DNA from: Nocardia ninae NBRC 108245 | Lineage (GTDB): Bacteria > Actinomycetota > Actinomycetes > Mycobacteriales > Mycobacteriaceae | Direction: 5' to 3' | Assembly: GCF_007990755.1 (NCBI RefSeq) | Contig: NZ_BJXA01000001.1 | Location: forward strand, 310,001 to 374,000 | Length of the DNA stretch: 64,000 nt | In this document: positions 33,840 through 42,849 of the stretch, in pieces | Numbering within the stretch: the stretch's first letter is position 1 | How the letters are laid out: each line of letters starts with the position of its first letter | Notes under the pieces: model-generated | What the model was told of the DNA's origin: nothing | What the model saw: the letters and a program-made list of their open reading frames with translations, nothing else | Database searches by the model: none | Translations under genes and position numbers: made by a program

Positions 33840-34763
33840 ATGAGCTTTTTCCGAAGTGCGAACAGGTATCGGCGCCGCGATCGGGTCGGCACGGTGCGCA
33901 GCGGCCGACGGTCCGGCTGGGGCCGATCCAACTGGAACCGGCGTTCCGGCAACGGACGGCGCAGCCGGTCCACGAGTTCAGGCGGGCTGGAAACGGTGGC
34001 CCGCTTCGGGTTCATCGCGCGCGGCATCGCCTACATCACCATCGGCCTCATCGGCTTCATGCTGGCGATCGGCACGGCCGAGCACGAGCCGGACGGCGGC
34101 GGGGCACTCGCCGCCATCGCCACCAAACCGTTCGGGTATCTGCTGCTGTGGGTTCTGGTGTTCGGCTTCGCCGCCCTCGTCATCTGGCGGATAACCCAGG
34201 TCGCCGGCGCGCGGCGGACGTACTCCGGCGGCCACCGGTTCTATGCAGTGGTCTCCGGAATCGTCTACGCCCTGGCATTTCTGGGCACCTTCCGCTACGT
34301 GGTGCACGGCCGCACACCCAAGCCGAGCGACGCCATCGCCCGCGATCTCACCGCCCGCATCCTGAGCTGGGACGGCGGCACGGTGGTCGTGCTGCTGATC
34401 GGACTGGCCATCATCGCCTTCGGCATCTGGCAGACGGCCCGCGGCTTGACCCTCGAGTTCGTGGACGACCTGCGCATGGGCTGGATGACGCGCGGTTCGC
34501 GCGAGGCGGCGGTCTGGCTCGGCCGCATCGGCTACCTCGCGCGGGGCGCGATCGTCGTCAGTATCGGCCTCGCCGCCGTCGTGGCCGCGCTGAACTACGA
34601 CTCGGCCGAAGCCAAGGGTATCGACGCGGTGCTGCGCGATTTCGTCGGAAAACCCTTCGGCCCATGGCTTCTCATCCTGATCTCGCTGGGCCTGATCGCG
34701 TTCGGTGTGCTGTCCTTCCTGGAGGCCAAGTACCGCAGGACCTACGGCGGTGTGCCGGTCTGA
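33840..34763 (+). CDS. DUF1206 domain membrane protein
   Basis: A 307-residue membrane protein with a very basic N-terminal ~45 residues (many Arg/Ser) followed by three repeated two-helix DUF1206 units; each unit begins with an ARxGFIARGIAY-like or GRIGYLARGAIV pattern. The function of the family is unknown. TGAGGTAACC precedes the ATG at 33840. The Arg-rich cytoplasmic tail is longer than usual. Confidence 0.83.
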   Translation: MSFFRSANRYRRRDRVGTVRSGRRSGWGRSNWNRRSGNGRRSRSTSSGGLETVARFGFIARGIAYITIGLIGFMLAIGTAEHEPDGGGALAAIATKPFGYLLLWVLVFGFAALVIWRITQVAGARRTYSGGHRFYAVVSGIVYALAFLGTFRYVVHGRTPKPSDAIARDLTARILSWDGGTVVVLLIGLAIIAFGIWQTARGLTLEFVDDLRMGWMTRGSREAAVWLGRIGYLARGAIVVSIGLAAVVAALNYDSAEAKGIDAVLRDFVGKPFGPWLLILISLGLIAFGVLSFLEAKYRRTYGGVPV

Positions 34764-34931
34764 TCTCCCCAGTTGCGCGTTGGTGCACGTCAGGCATTGG
34801 GGCGCAGTCGGTTTCGGGTGCTGCGGCGGCGGGGATCGTATCGTGAATCTGCCTTCGGTGGAGCGTATTCCGCCGGGGCAGCTGGATCGTCCCTGAAACA
34901 CCGTGCCAACAGCACACAGTAGGAGTACGAA

Positions 34932-35471
34932 ATGGTACGACGACGCATCCGAACCATGTCCATGCTGGCTGCGGCAGCCCCGCTCGCGGCGGCGCTCGCC
35001 GTGCTGCCCGCGGCACCCGCGCAGGCCGCCGACGGCGACCTGAGTTGTTCGGCGACTTTCAATCTCACCCTCGAGCCGCCGTTGCGGGCCGGCGGCAGCG
35101 CGAAAGTCTCGATCAGCGGCGACCTCACCAACTGCACGTCCCGCAACGGCAAGTACACCGCGCTCCGGTCCGGCAAGCTGACCGCCGCCGGCGATGCTAC
35201 GGCCACTGCCGGTGGCTTCAATCCGTGCGGATTGCTGGTCACCGCCAAGGGAAATGGCACGATCGCCTGGGTATCGGGGGGCGACAGCTCCCTCGACTGG
35301 CGGATCAGCCCGGACCCGATCACCGGGATCGCGTTCAGCGCCAACGTCACCGCCGGTCAGCTGAACGGTGATGCGATCACGGTGGCGGCGCGTAGTGCGC
35401 AACCGAACCAGGGCTGCCGCACCAACGGCCTGTCGACCCTCGCCGTCACCGCTCAGGTGAGCTTCGCCTGA
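34932..35471 (+). CDS. Secreted hypothetical protein
   Basis: A 179-residue protein with a signal peptide ending APAQAA near residue 32. The mature part is a probable beta-sandwich rich in Thr, Gly and Ala with four Cys (LSCSAT, NCTSRN, NPCGLL and QGCRTN), consistent with two disulfides. Similar small secreted proteins are common in nocardiae and streptomycetes; no function is known. AGGAG lies 7 bases before the ATG. Confidence 0.75.
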   Translation: MVRRRIRTMSMLAAAAPLAAALAVLPAAPAQAADGDLSCSATFNLTLEPPLRAGGSAKVSISGDLTNCTSRNGKYTALRSGKLTAAGDATATAGGFNPCGLLVTAKGNGTIAWVSGGDSSLDWRISPDPITGIAFSANVTAGQLNGDAITVAARSAQPNQGCRTNGLSTLAVTAQVSFA

Positions 35472-35480
35472 CCTCGGAAT

Positions 35481-35511
35481 GACCGGCGCGGCACCAGTTT
35501 CCGCGCCGGTC
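35481..35511 (+). terminator. Rho-independent-like hairpin
   Basis: GACCGGCGCGG (35481-35491) and CCGCGCCGGTC (35501-35511) form a perfect 11-bp stem 9 bp after the stop codon. The ~285 bp that follow hold no gene I can support. Confidence 0.75.
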
Positions 35512-35796
35512 ACCAGGCGGTGTAACCCATGGTCGACACTTGGCGCTGCGCCATGCCTCGACTCCGATGATCAATGGAAAGGGGTATCGGCTGCGGCAAC
35601 TAGTCATAATGCGCAGAATCTTTTGCGCCATTACGGATTACCAGCACTTCTCATCGAATTCCCCAGTTGATCAGCAGGTGGAGATGGCCACTCCGATGTG
35701 ATTCGCTGTGTAGCGAAATGCCCCGGCCGAGGACGCGGAGGGATATCGGCGTTTGCTCGAAACAATCCTCGTGCCCGACACATTGGAGTTCGCTTT

Positions 35797-37335
35797 ATGA
35801 GACGTTATCCCTTGGTGCATACTGCCACGGCCCGAGCGGTTCCGCTGCTGGTGGTCGCAGCGCTCGCGGCCAGCATGGGGACCGCATCCGCGGCAACAGT
35901 GCCCGGCATCGGCGATCCCGTTTTCCCTAATATCGGCAGTGCCGCATACGATGTCTCCAATTACAGTATCGACCTGAAGTTCGAGCCGTCCTCGGGCCGT
36001 TTGTCCGGGACGACAACGATCACCGCGAAAGCCAAACAGGATTTGAAAGCCGGCACCGCTATCGGTTTCGACTTCCTCTTGCAGACCCAGTCGGTGCTCG
36101 TCGAGAACAAGCCCGCCAAATACAATCTCGGCAAGGACAAGCTCGCCGTGACCGTGCCGGTGAACCTGCCGACCGGCACCGAGTTCACCACCGTCGTCGC
36201 GTACAACGACATCCCGTCGCGTGTGCAGAATCAGGCGGGCGCCCGCAACTGGGTCGAGAACGCCAACGGCGCACTGATCTCCAACGAGCCGTTCTCGGCC
36301 GAGTGGTGGTATCCGAGCAACGACCACCCCACCGACAAGGCGACCTACGCGGTGTCGGTGCTCGCGCCGGCCGACATGGACGTGTTCTCCAACGGCGTGG
36401 AAACCAGTGTCACCCAGAACATTCCGGGCTGGAAGCGGCACAACTGGCTCAGCAAGCACCCGCAGATGACGTATGCCACCTTCCTGGCGGTCGGCAAGTA
36501 CGAGCGCGGCGGCCAGAACAGCGGCACCCCGGCCAGGCCGAACCTCACCGCGTACTCGACCGACCTCAACCCGACGATCCGCGCCAACGCCAAGGCCAGC
36601 ATCGAGCGGACACCGGAGATCACCGACTGGCTCGCCAGCGCGCTCACCCCGTACCCGTTCGAGTCCACCGGCGGCCTGGTGGACGCGAAGATGGGTGGCT
36701 TCGCCCTGGAAACCCAGACGATGCCTACCTATACGGACGGATTCTTCCGGCGCGGCAAGAATGATTCGGTTGTCGTGCACGAGATGGCCCATCAGTGGTT
36801 CGGCGACTCGATCTCCGTCGCCACCTGGAAGGACGGCTGGCTGAATGAAGGCTGGGCCAGCTACATGGAGTACCTGTGGTCGGAGAAGAACGGCACCGGC
36901 ACCGCGGCGGAGATCGCCGACTATGCCTACGCCACCTCGACCAGGATCGATTGGAATGTTGTCCTGACCGATCCCGGGCCCGCCAATGTGCTGCCCGCCG
37001 AGTTGTACAGCCGCGGCGCATTGGCCATCCAGGCATTGCGCAGCGCGATCAACAACGACGAGGTCTTCTTCCGGTTGATCCGCGAGTGGCTGACCAAGTA
37101 CCAGTACAGCAATGCCAAGGTCTCCGACTTCATCGACCTGGCGAACGCCGTCACCGGCCGCAGCACGAACGCGTTGTTCAAGACCTGGCTGACCGACAAG
37201 GGCAAGCCCGCGTACAAGCCGACCGACGCGACCTTCGATTCGAATTCGAAGCGCGCGCCCCGTTCGGCCACGCCGCCCCCGGCCAAGCCGAAGGTCTATG
37301 ACGACCTCTTCGCTGTCGTGACCGAAAAGCAGTAA
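35797..37335 (+). CDS. Secreted M1 family metallopeptidase
   Basis: A 512-residue zinc aminopeptidase. The signal peptide ends TASAA near residue 32. The catalytic motif is H328-E329-x-x-H332 followed by E351 (HEMAHQW then LNEGWASY), exactly the HExxH-x18-E spacing. GGFALETQT stands where classical M1 enzymes have GAMEN. The length fits the short secreted actinobacterial type that lacks the large C-terminal helical domain. The ATG at 35797 follows TTGGAG. It is flanked by hairpins on both sides and is likely monocistronic. Confidence 0.9.
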   Translation: MRRYPLVHTATARAVPLLVVAALAASMGTASAATVPGIGDPVFPNIGSAAYDVSNYSIDLKFEPSSGRLSGTTTITAKAKQDLKAGTAIGFDFLLQTQSVLVENKPAKYNLGKDKLAVTVPVNLPTGTEFTTVVAYNDIPSRVQNQAGARNWVENANGALISNEPFSAEWWYPSNDHPTDKATYAVSVLAPADMDVFSNGVETSVTQNIPGWKRHNWLSKHPQMTYATFLAVGKYERGGQNSGTPARPNLTAYSTDLNPTIRANAKASIERTPEITDWLASALTPYPFESTGGLVDAKMGGFALETQTMPTYTDGFFRRGKNDSVVVHEMAHQWFGDSISVATWKDGWLNEGWASYMEYLWSEKNGTGTAAEIADYAYATSTRIDWNVVLTDPGPANVLPAELYSRGALAIQALRSAINNDEVFFRLIREWLTKYQYSNAKVSDFIDLANAVTGRSTNALFKTWLTDKGKPAYKPTDATFDSNSKRAPRSATPPPAKPKVYDDLFAVVTEKQ

Positions 37336-37350
37336 CCGACCGCAACATAC

Positions 37351-37382
37351 GAGCCGGGTCCGTGGAAACACGGGCCCGGCTC
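37351..37382. terminator. Bidirectional hairpin between M1 peptidase and S1/P1 nuclease
   Basis: GAGCCGGGTCCGTG and CACGGGCCCGGCTC pair over 14 bp (one G-U type mismatch) around a GAAA tetraloop, between converging stop codons. Confidence 0.8.
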
Positions 37383-37395
37383 AGTCGTGCCTCGG

Positions 37396-38232
37396 CTAGC
37401 CCGCCGAGCCGGTTCCCACCGACGGGTCGAGCACCGCGTTGACCAGACGTCCCAGCAACTCCCCCGCGCGGCGCAGGCGAGTCTCGGCTATCGGCAGGAA
37501 CTGACGGGTGTACTCGTCACCGATGGTGGACGAGGCTGGATAGACACCCGGGGTTGCCAGGACCCGGCAGCTGTCCTCCGCCCAGCGGATCGGGTCGGTA
37601 TCCGGTTGCGTCGGAGGCAGATCGGGGGCGGGCAGGGCGAGTAGCCGCTGCAATTCCTCGGCGTCGCTCGCGTGCCGGGTGTCGAGCATCCGGCTGTCCC
37701 ACACCGAGTGCAGATTGGTGCTGCGGCCGAGATATTGCACCTTGACCTCGTTCCCGCCGCGGTCGCGTGCGTATCCCGCGTGCATCGGCTGGTGGATATC
37801 GCCGACGAAATGGACGATGAACTTCAAAGCCTGGCCACGCTCGGCGACCGGACGACTCCGGTCGGCAAGCGTGGCGGTCTGCCTGCGCAGCGCCTCGATC
37901 ACGTTCTGGCCGTTGTTGCCGTTCACCGCCGGGTCGTAGACGCAGCCGTTCTCGCCGATGTTGACGTAGTGCCACGGAGCCGAAATCTTGCCCAGCTCGG
38001 GATCATTGGCGCGTACCTCGTCGGCCCAGTTGGCCACCCCTGCGAGCGTGGGATCGGGCTCGCCCGCGAGCAGGCGGCCGACCTCGTCCCGCGCCGCCGC
38101 GGTCAACCGCAGGTCGGCGATCGCCCCGGTGGTGTTGTGGCCCTGCACGCCCCAGGCAGTGGCGGTGGGCGGAACCGATAGCAAGATCGCGGCCAGCGCA
38201 CACGCGCTCGCCACCGCTGCTCTACCGAACAT
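37396..38232 (-). CDS. Secreted S1/P1-type nuclease
   Basis: A 278-residue enzyme. The signal peptide ends ATA before Trp27 (AWGVQGH), so the mature N-terminus would be the Trp that ligates zinc in S1/P1 nucleases. Further zinc ligands are NWADEVR, WHYVNI, HFVGDIHQPMHAG and the later HSVWD. It should degrade single-stranded DNA and RNA and 3'-nucleotides outside the cell. GGAAGGA precedes the ATG at 38232. It converges on the M1 peptidase gene. Confidence 0.92.
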   Translation of the reverse strand: MFGRAAVASACALAAILLSVPPTATAWGVQGHNTTGAIADLRLTAAARDEVGRLLAGEPDPTLAGVANWADEVRANDPELGKISAPWHYVNIGENGCVYDPAVNGNNGQNVIEALRRQTATLADRSRPVAERGQALKFIVHFVGDIHQPMHAGYARDRGGNEVKVQYLGRSTNLHSVWDSRMLDTRHASDAEELQRLLALPAPDLPPTQPDTDPIRWAEDSCRVLATPGVYPASSTIGDEYTRQFLPIAETRLRRAGELLGRLVNAVLDPSVGTGSAG

Positions 38233-38425
38233 CACACGAATCCTTCCGAGTAGCCTCGGGCAGTTCACCCTGCCCGGCGCGCACCCGCGCCGCTGCGCAC
38301 CATGAACCGAGTCATGTTGACTCTCTTGCCGATTCGAGTGTCCGCGATGGGACGTATCCGCCGCACCAACTCCGGGCCAACACTTCGCGGCCAACCGCTG
38401 TCCCTAACGGCAGAACCGGACAGCC

Positions 38426-38767
38426 CTAGGCGATGTCGATGGCCCGATCAGCTGCCACCACTTCGGCACGCAGCAGCTCCATCAACCCGGGGAAGCGCTG
38501 CTCCAGTTCGGCCCGGCGCAGCTGCGCCATATTGCTGTTGCCCCGGTTGACCTGCCTGATCAGTCCCGCCTGGCGCAGCGTCCGGAAATGGTGGGTGAGG
38601 GTGGCTTTGGACACCGGCAGCTCGAACGAGCTGCAATGACGTTCGGTCCCGTCCGGCTCGGCGAGCAGGGCCAGCACGACGGCGCGGCGGTGCCGGTCGG
38701 CGAGGGCGGCGAAGATCGCGCCGAGGTCCATCTCCGCCGGGCTGGGCTGGTCGTCGTGGTCGGGCAC
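38426..38767 (-). CDS. ArsR family regulator divergent from a monooxygenase
   Basis: A 113-residue winged-helix protein: IFAALADRHRRAVVLALLAE, then SKATLTHHFRTLRQAGLIRQ and a short wing NRGNSNMAQLRR. It has no CxC metal motif. The perfect GGTACGA palindrome between it and the monooxygenase is its likely operator. Confidence 0.87.
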   Translation of the reverse strand: MPDHDDQPSPAEMDLGAIFAALADRHRRAVVLALLAEPDGTERHCSSFELPVSKATLTHHFRTLRQAGLIRQVNRGNSNMAQLRRAELEQRFPGLMELLRAEVVAADRAIDIA

Positions 38768-38784
38768 TGCTCACCTTTCGCGTC

Positions 38785-38806
38785 AGGTACGAATTGCATC
38801 GTACCT
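38785..38806. promoter_or_regulatory. ArsR operator
   Basis: AGGTACGA-ATTGCA-TCGTACCT is a perfect 8-bp dyad between the divergent genes; a further half-site, GATCGTACCT, lies just inside the monooxygenase coding start. Confidence 0.75.
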
Positions 38807-38830
38807 CGCGACACCCTATCGTCCACAGGT

Positions 38831-39172
38831 ATGACTGAGATCGTACCTACCCCGGATGTTCCGTTCGCGCTCGTCGGGTTCGCCCGCCCCAAACCGGAGC
38901 GCGCGGCGGAATTGCGGGAGTTGCTGCTGTCGTTCGTCGCGCCGACCCGCGAGGAAGCGGGCGCGCTCGAGTATCACTTCCACGAGGACGCCGACGATCC
39001 GGGCAGCTTCGTCTTCTACGAGGCGTGGCGCTCCAAGGCGGACCTCGATCGCCACCGCGAGCTGCCCCACATGAAGGAGTTCTGGGAGCACCGCATGGAC
39101 TACCTAGAGCAAGACCTCGACATCAGGTGGCTGTCGATGCGCAGCGCGTACCCCCGGCCGATCGACGCCTGA
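38831..39172 (+). CDS. Antibiotic biosynthesis monooxygenase (ABM/YgiN-like)
   Basis: A 113-residue dimeric alpha-beta barrel protein with the ABM pattern PERAAELRELLLSFVAPTRE, then EAGALEYHFHEDADDPGSFV and FYEAWRSKADLDRHRELPHM. Such proteins oxidise quinone-type compounds without cofactor. The ATG at 38831 begins 24 bp after the operator and has only CACAGGT as a ribosome site. It is regulated by the divergent ArsR. Confidence 0.87.
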   Translation: MTEIVPTPDVPFALVGFARPKPERAAELRELLLSFVAPTREEAGALEYHFHEDADDPGSFVFYEAWRSKADLDRHRELPHMKEFWEHRMDYLEQDLDIRWLSMRSAYPRPIDA

Positions 39173-39357
39173 CCCACCGGACTTCACCTTCGCCGCTGGG
39201 CGATTCGCGGCCCACGCGCAACACCATCTGCATACTCAGCTGCAAGTGCGGTTGAAATGACGTTCCAGCGCGATACCATCAGGGGTGGCGCGGTGAAGTT
39301 CGTCACGGGATGTACGCGGATTTCGCCGATGGGTCTTCGAGAATCGGAGTAGAGGTC

Positions 39358-40245
39358 ATGGTCGCGGAACCGGTCCGGATCAAGGGTATCGACTCGCGGG
39401 TCGCAGAGCGCGGCCCAACGGCGCTCCGCATCGCGGTCGGTGGACAGCTGCGCAAACTACGCGAGGAATGTGGCATCACTCGCGAGGCGGCGGGCGACCA
39501 CATTCGTGGCTCGCACGCCAAGATCAGCCGACTCGAACTGGGCCGGACCGGATACAAGGACCGCGACATCCTCGACCTACTGACGCTCTACGGCGTTACC
39601 GAGGAAGACCAGCGCGAGATGTTCCTCGATCTGGCGCGCAAGGCCAACGAACCCGGCTGGTGGCACCGGTACAACGACCTGCTGCCGTCCTGGTTCGAGA
39701 CCTATCTCGGACTGGAGGGCGCCGCGCAGACGATCAGAACCTTCGAGGGCCAGCTGGTTCCGGGCTTGTTGCAGACCGAGGACTACACCCACGCCGTCAT
39801 CGCGGTCGGCCACCAGAACGCCGAGGCCTCCCGGCGCGTGGAGCTGCGCAGGAAGCGCCAGGAAATTCTCAGCACCGAGCACGGGCCCGCACTGTGGGCG
39901 GTGCTGGACGAGGCCGTGCTGCACCGGCCGATCGGCGGCAAAGCAGTGCTGCGCAAGCAGATCGAACACCTGGTGGCGATGTCGGAAAGCCGGCGGGTGA
40001 CCATCCAGGTGCTGCCCTACCACGCGGGCGGTCACCCGGCGGCGGGCAGTTCGTTCACCATGCTCCGCTTCGCCGAAGCCGAGCTGCCCGACATCGTCTA
40101 CCTCGAGCAGCTGACTAGCGCGCTCTACCTGGATCGCAGGGAGGATCTGCACCTCTACCGCGAGGTGATGGATCAGCTCGCCGTCCAAGCCGAAACACCG
40201 CAGCGGTCGCGGGATCTGCTGATGGCCGCCGCGGCGGAGTTGTAG
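39358..40245 (+). CDS. XRE-family HTH protein with DUF5753 domain
   Basis: A 295-residue protein. The HTH is in residues 25-80 (GGQLRKLREECGITREAAGD then SHAKISRLELGRTG), followed by the DUF5753 domain with LVPGLLQTEDYTHAVI, LDEAVLHRPIGG, VQVLPYHAGGHPA-like and SFTMLRF elements. Such proteins abound in streptomycetes and nocardiae, usually followed by a small DUF397 gene, which is absent here. The start at 39358 is chosen over 39310; GGAGTAGAGG lies before it. Confidence 0.85.
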   Translation: MVAEPVRIKGIDSRVAERGPTALRIAVGGQLRKLREECGITREAAGDHIRGSHAKISRLELGRTGYKDRDILDLLTLYGVTEEDQREMFLDLARKANEPGWWHRYNDLLPSWFETYLGLEGAAQTIRTFEGQLVPGLLQTEDYTHAVIAVGHQNAEASRRVELRRKRQEILSTEHGPALWAVLDEAVLHRPIGGKAVLRKQIEHLVAMSESRRVTIQVLPYHAGGHPAAGSSFTMLRFAEAELPDIVYLEQLTSALYLDRREDLHLYREVMDQLAVQAETPQRSRDLLMAAAAEL

Positions 40246-40275
40246 CCGACCCGTGCCCGCGCCGAACGCGGTGGG

Positions 40276-40890
40276 TCAGCCGGCCACCCGATCGGCCCAC
40301 GCCGAGGGCAGTGCGGCGCTGGAGACATCGGCGATCTCACCGAGACGTGCGCGCGGAGTCCCCAAGCGGCTCAACTGAATCAGACCCTGCGCCACGACGA
40401 TGATGTTCGCACTGTGCGCCGACAGCACGGCGTCGTCGACCTTGCCGTCGCCGAGACGCATTGCGGGAGAGAGCCGCTCGGCGACGCCCTGCTCCATCGC
40501 CGCGGTGGTCTTGGCCCCGATGGTGGCGACCTCGGGGATCCGGCCGCTGAGCTGGGCGATGCTGTTGATCATCAGGCAGCCGCGCCGGTTCGGTTGCGCG
40601 GCACAGTCTTCGATGATCGCTTGGAACAGCGCGCGCACCGCGGCCCGCGCCGAGCCTGGTGCCGATCCGACGACGTCGCGCACGAACCGGGCGCGCCGCT
40701 CGCAGTAGCGTTCGAACGCGGCGAGGAACAAGCCCTGCTTGTTGCCGTAGGCGGCGTAGACGCTGCCGTTGCCGACGCCGGTCGCGCGGGAGATGTCCTC
40801 GACGGACGTCTCATCGAAACCTTGCGACCAGAACAGCTCGGTAGCGGCGTCGAGCAGGCCCGATTCGTCGAACTGTCGTGGCCGTCCCAT
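40276..40890 (-). CDS. TetR family regulator
   Basis: A 204-residue regulator starting MGRPRQFDESGLLDAATELF, then WSQGFDETSVEDISRATGVG and NGSVYAAYGNKQGLFLAAFE, with a TetR_C-type second half (CLMINSIAQLSG). It is divergent from the GlxA-type regulator, 69 bp away, and convergent with the XRE gene. Its target cannot be read; the neighbouring hydrolase cluster is one possibility. Confidence 0.9.
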   Translation of the reverse strand: MGRPRQFDESGLLDAATELFWSQGFDETSVEDISRATGVGNGSVYAAYGNKQGLFLAAFERYCERRARFVRDVVGSAPGSARAAVRALFQAIIEDCAAQPNRRGCLMINSIAQLSGRIPEVATIGAKTTAAMEQGVAERLSPAMRLGDGKVDDAVLSAHSANIIVVAQGLIQLSRLGTPRARLGEIADVSSAALPSAWADRVAG

Positions 40891-40959
40891 GGCCTCACCG
40901 TACCAACCGTTGTGCGATATCGCCCACATAGCTTGTTCTGGAGGCGTGACTCCACAACA

Positions 40960-41982
40960 ATGGTTGACATGGCCCCCAACTTCGCTGCGCCGCCCCGCCG
41001 ACGGGTCGGCATTCTGGTCTTCGACGGCGTCAAGATGCTCGACTTCGTCGGCCCGGCAGAGGTCTTCGTGGAGGCCAACCAGACCGCGCCCGGTTACGAA
41101 GTGGTCCTGCTCTCCGCCGACGGCCGGGACGTGCAGACCTCGATCGGCGCGCGCATCGAGGTCAGCGCCGCGGCCGCCGAGGCGGGTCGCTTCGACACCG
41201 TGGTGATCCCGGGCAGCGAACTGCCGCCCGCGAAGTTCGTCACGCCTGAACTGATCGCCGCCGCACGGCACCTGTCCTGGAACACACGCCGGCTGGCCTC
41301 GATTTGCAGCGGCGCGTTCGTCGTCGCCGAACTCGGCCTCTACGACGGCAGACGCGCGACCACGCACTGGAAGTTCGCCACGGATCTGGCGCGCAAGTAC
41401 CCGGCCATCGCGGTCGACCCCGATGCGATCTTCGTGCGCGACGGGAATCTGTACAGCTCCGCGGGCGTCGCGGCCGGCGTCGATCTCGCGCTGGCACTGG
41501 TCGAGGAGGACTACGGCGCCGACGTCGCCCGCCGGGTCGCGCAGTTGCTCGTGGTGTACATGCAGCGCGCGGGCGGTCAATCGCAGTTCTCGGCCTCGCT
41601 GACCGGACCCGTGCCGCGTAGTCCGCTGGTGCGCAAGGTGGTCGACCTGATCTGCGCGGACCCGGCGTTTCCGCACACCGTGCAGACCCTGGCCGCGCAT
41701 GCCATGGTCAGTGTCCGGCACCTGACCCGGCTGTTCCGCGCCGAGCTCGAACGCTCCCCCGCCGAGTACGTCGCCTTCATCCGCTTCGGGGTTGCCAGGG
41801 ACCTGCTGCACGCCGGACACAGCGTCACCGAGGCCGCGATGAGCGCCGGATATGGCAGCAGCGAGGCCTTGCGCCGCGCGTTCGTGGCCAGGCTCGGCAT
41901 CTCACCGCGCAAGTACCAGCAGCGTTTTCGCTCCACCGGCGCGACCGCCGCGTTCGAGCCGATGACGGCCGCCGTGTCCTGA
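40960..41982 (+). CDS. GlxA-type AraC regulator with DJ-1/PfpI domain
   Basis: A 340-residue regulator. The N-terminal half is a DJ-1/PfpI domain (RRRVGILVFDGVKMLDFVGP; SICSGAFVVAELGL with the nucleophile-elbow Cys). The C-terminal third is an AraC double HTH (VRHLTRLFRAELERSPAEYV and AAMSAGYGSSEALRRAFVAR). The start is uncertain: GGAGG at 40940 is 15 bases before the ATG at 40960. It precedes three alpha/beta hydrolase genes on the same strand and may activate them. Confidence 0.87.
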   Translation: MVDMAPNFAAPPRRRVGILVFDGVKMLDFVGPAEVFVEANQTAPGYEVVLLSADGRDVQTSIGARIEVSAAAAEAGRFDTVVIPGSELPPAKFVTPELIAAARHLSWNTRRLASICSGAFVVAELGLYDGRRATTHWKFATDLARKYPAIAVDPDAIFVRDGNLYSSAGVAAGVDLALALVEEDYGADVARRVAQLLVVYMQRAGGQSQFSASLTGPVPRSPLVRKVVDLICADPAFPHTVQTLAAHAMVSVRHLTRLFRAELERSPAEYVAFIRFGVARDLLHAGHSVTEAAMSAGYGSSEALRRAFVARLGISPRKYQQRFRSTGATAAFEPMTAAVS

Positions 41983-42086
41983 TCGGGGGCTTTTGCGGCC
42001 GGTGTGGAGGGGCGCCGGACAGGTTGCTCAGCGGAAACTGAGTGCGGCACAACGCCATCGATCCGAGTGATCGAGAAAGGAACTCC

Positions 42087-42803
42087 ATGTCTTCCGCGAC
42101 AACCATTGTTCTCGTGCACGGCGCTTTCGCCGATGCCGCCAGCTGGGCACCGGTCACCGAGCGGCTGCTCGCCGAGGGATACCGGGTGCTGGCGCCGCCG
42201 GTGTTCAACCGCAGCCTGTCCGAGGACGCGGCCTACATCAAATCGTTCGTCGAGCAGATCGACGGGCCGGTGCTGCTGGCGGGCCATTCCTACGGCGGCG
42301 CGGTGATCACGGTCGCCGGGGTCGCCGACAATGTCGTCGGTCTGGTGTTCGTTTCGGGCTATGTCCTCGAAGTCGGCGAGAGCCTCGGGCAATTGCAGGG
42401 TGGCTTCCCGGACTCCGATCTGGCCGCCAACCTCGTCTACGCGCCGTACCCGGTCCGCGACGGCGAGCCGGGCACCGATGTGTCGGTCGACATCGCCGCC
42501 TTCCCCGAGGTGTTCGCGGCGGGCCTCGACAAGGCGCGGGCGCAGGTGCTCGCGGTCTCCCAGCGGCCGCTCTCCGCGATCGCGTTCGGCGAGCCGGCGA
42601 CCGCGGCGGCCTGGCAGACCAAGCCCAGCTGGGGCATCGTGTCGAGCGCCGACCGCACCATCAATCCCGAGGTCGAGCGGTTCGGCTACCAGCGCGCGGG
42701 GCTGCGCTCGGTGGTCGAGATCGACGCACCGCACCTGGTCATGCAGACCCATCCCGCCGAGGTCGCCGCAGTCATCACCGGCGCGCTCGCCGAGTTGGCC
42801 TGA
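42087..42803 (+). CDS. Alpha/beta hydrolase, AB_hydrolase_6 type (copy 1)
   Basis: A 238-residue esterase-like protein. IVLVHGAFADAASW carries the oxyanion region, GHSYGGAVI the nucleophile Ser, and APHLVMQTHP the catalytic His. GAAAGGA precedes the ATG. Its closest relative here is the gene at 43844, so the pair arose by duplication. It is the first of three hydrolase genes spaced by 30-50 bp, probably one operon. Confidence 0.87.
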   Translation: MSSATTIVLVHGAFADAASWAPVTERLLAEGYRVLAPPVFNRSLSEDAAYIKSFVEQIDGPVLLAGHSYGGAVITVAGVADNVVGLVFVSGYVLEVGESLGQLQGGFPDSDLAANLVYAPYPVRDGEPGTDVSVDIAAFPEVFAAGLDKARAQVLAVSQRPLSAIAFGEPATAAAWQTKPSWGIVSSADRTINPEVERFGYQRAGLRSVVEIDAPHLVMQTHPAEVAAVITGALAELA

Positions 42804-42849
42804 TTTCTCGAAACCGCTTGGACCCCAATCCCTATCGAAAGGAATGACG

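Noticed and set aside
34148-34846. 232-codon frame overlapping the DUF1206 gene
   Set aside because: It is Arg-rich and lies in another frame of a clear membrane protein.
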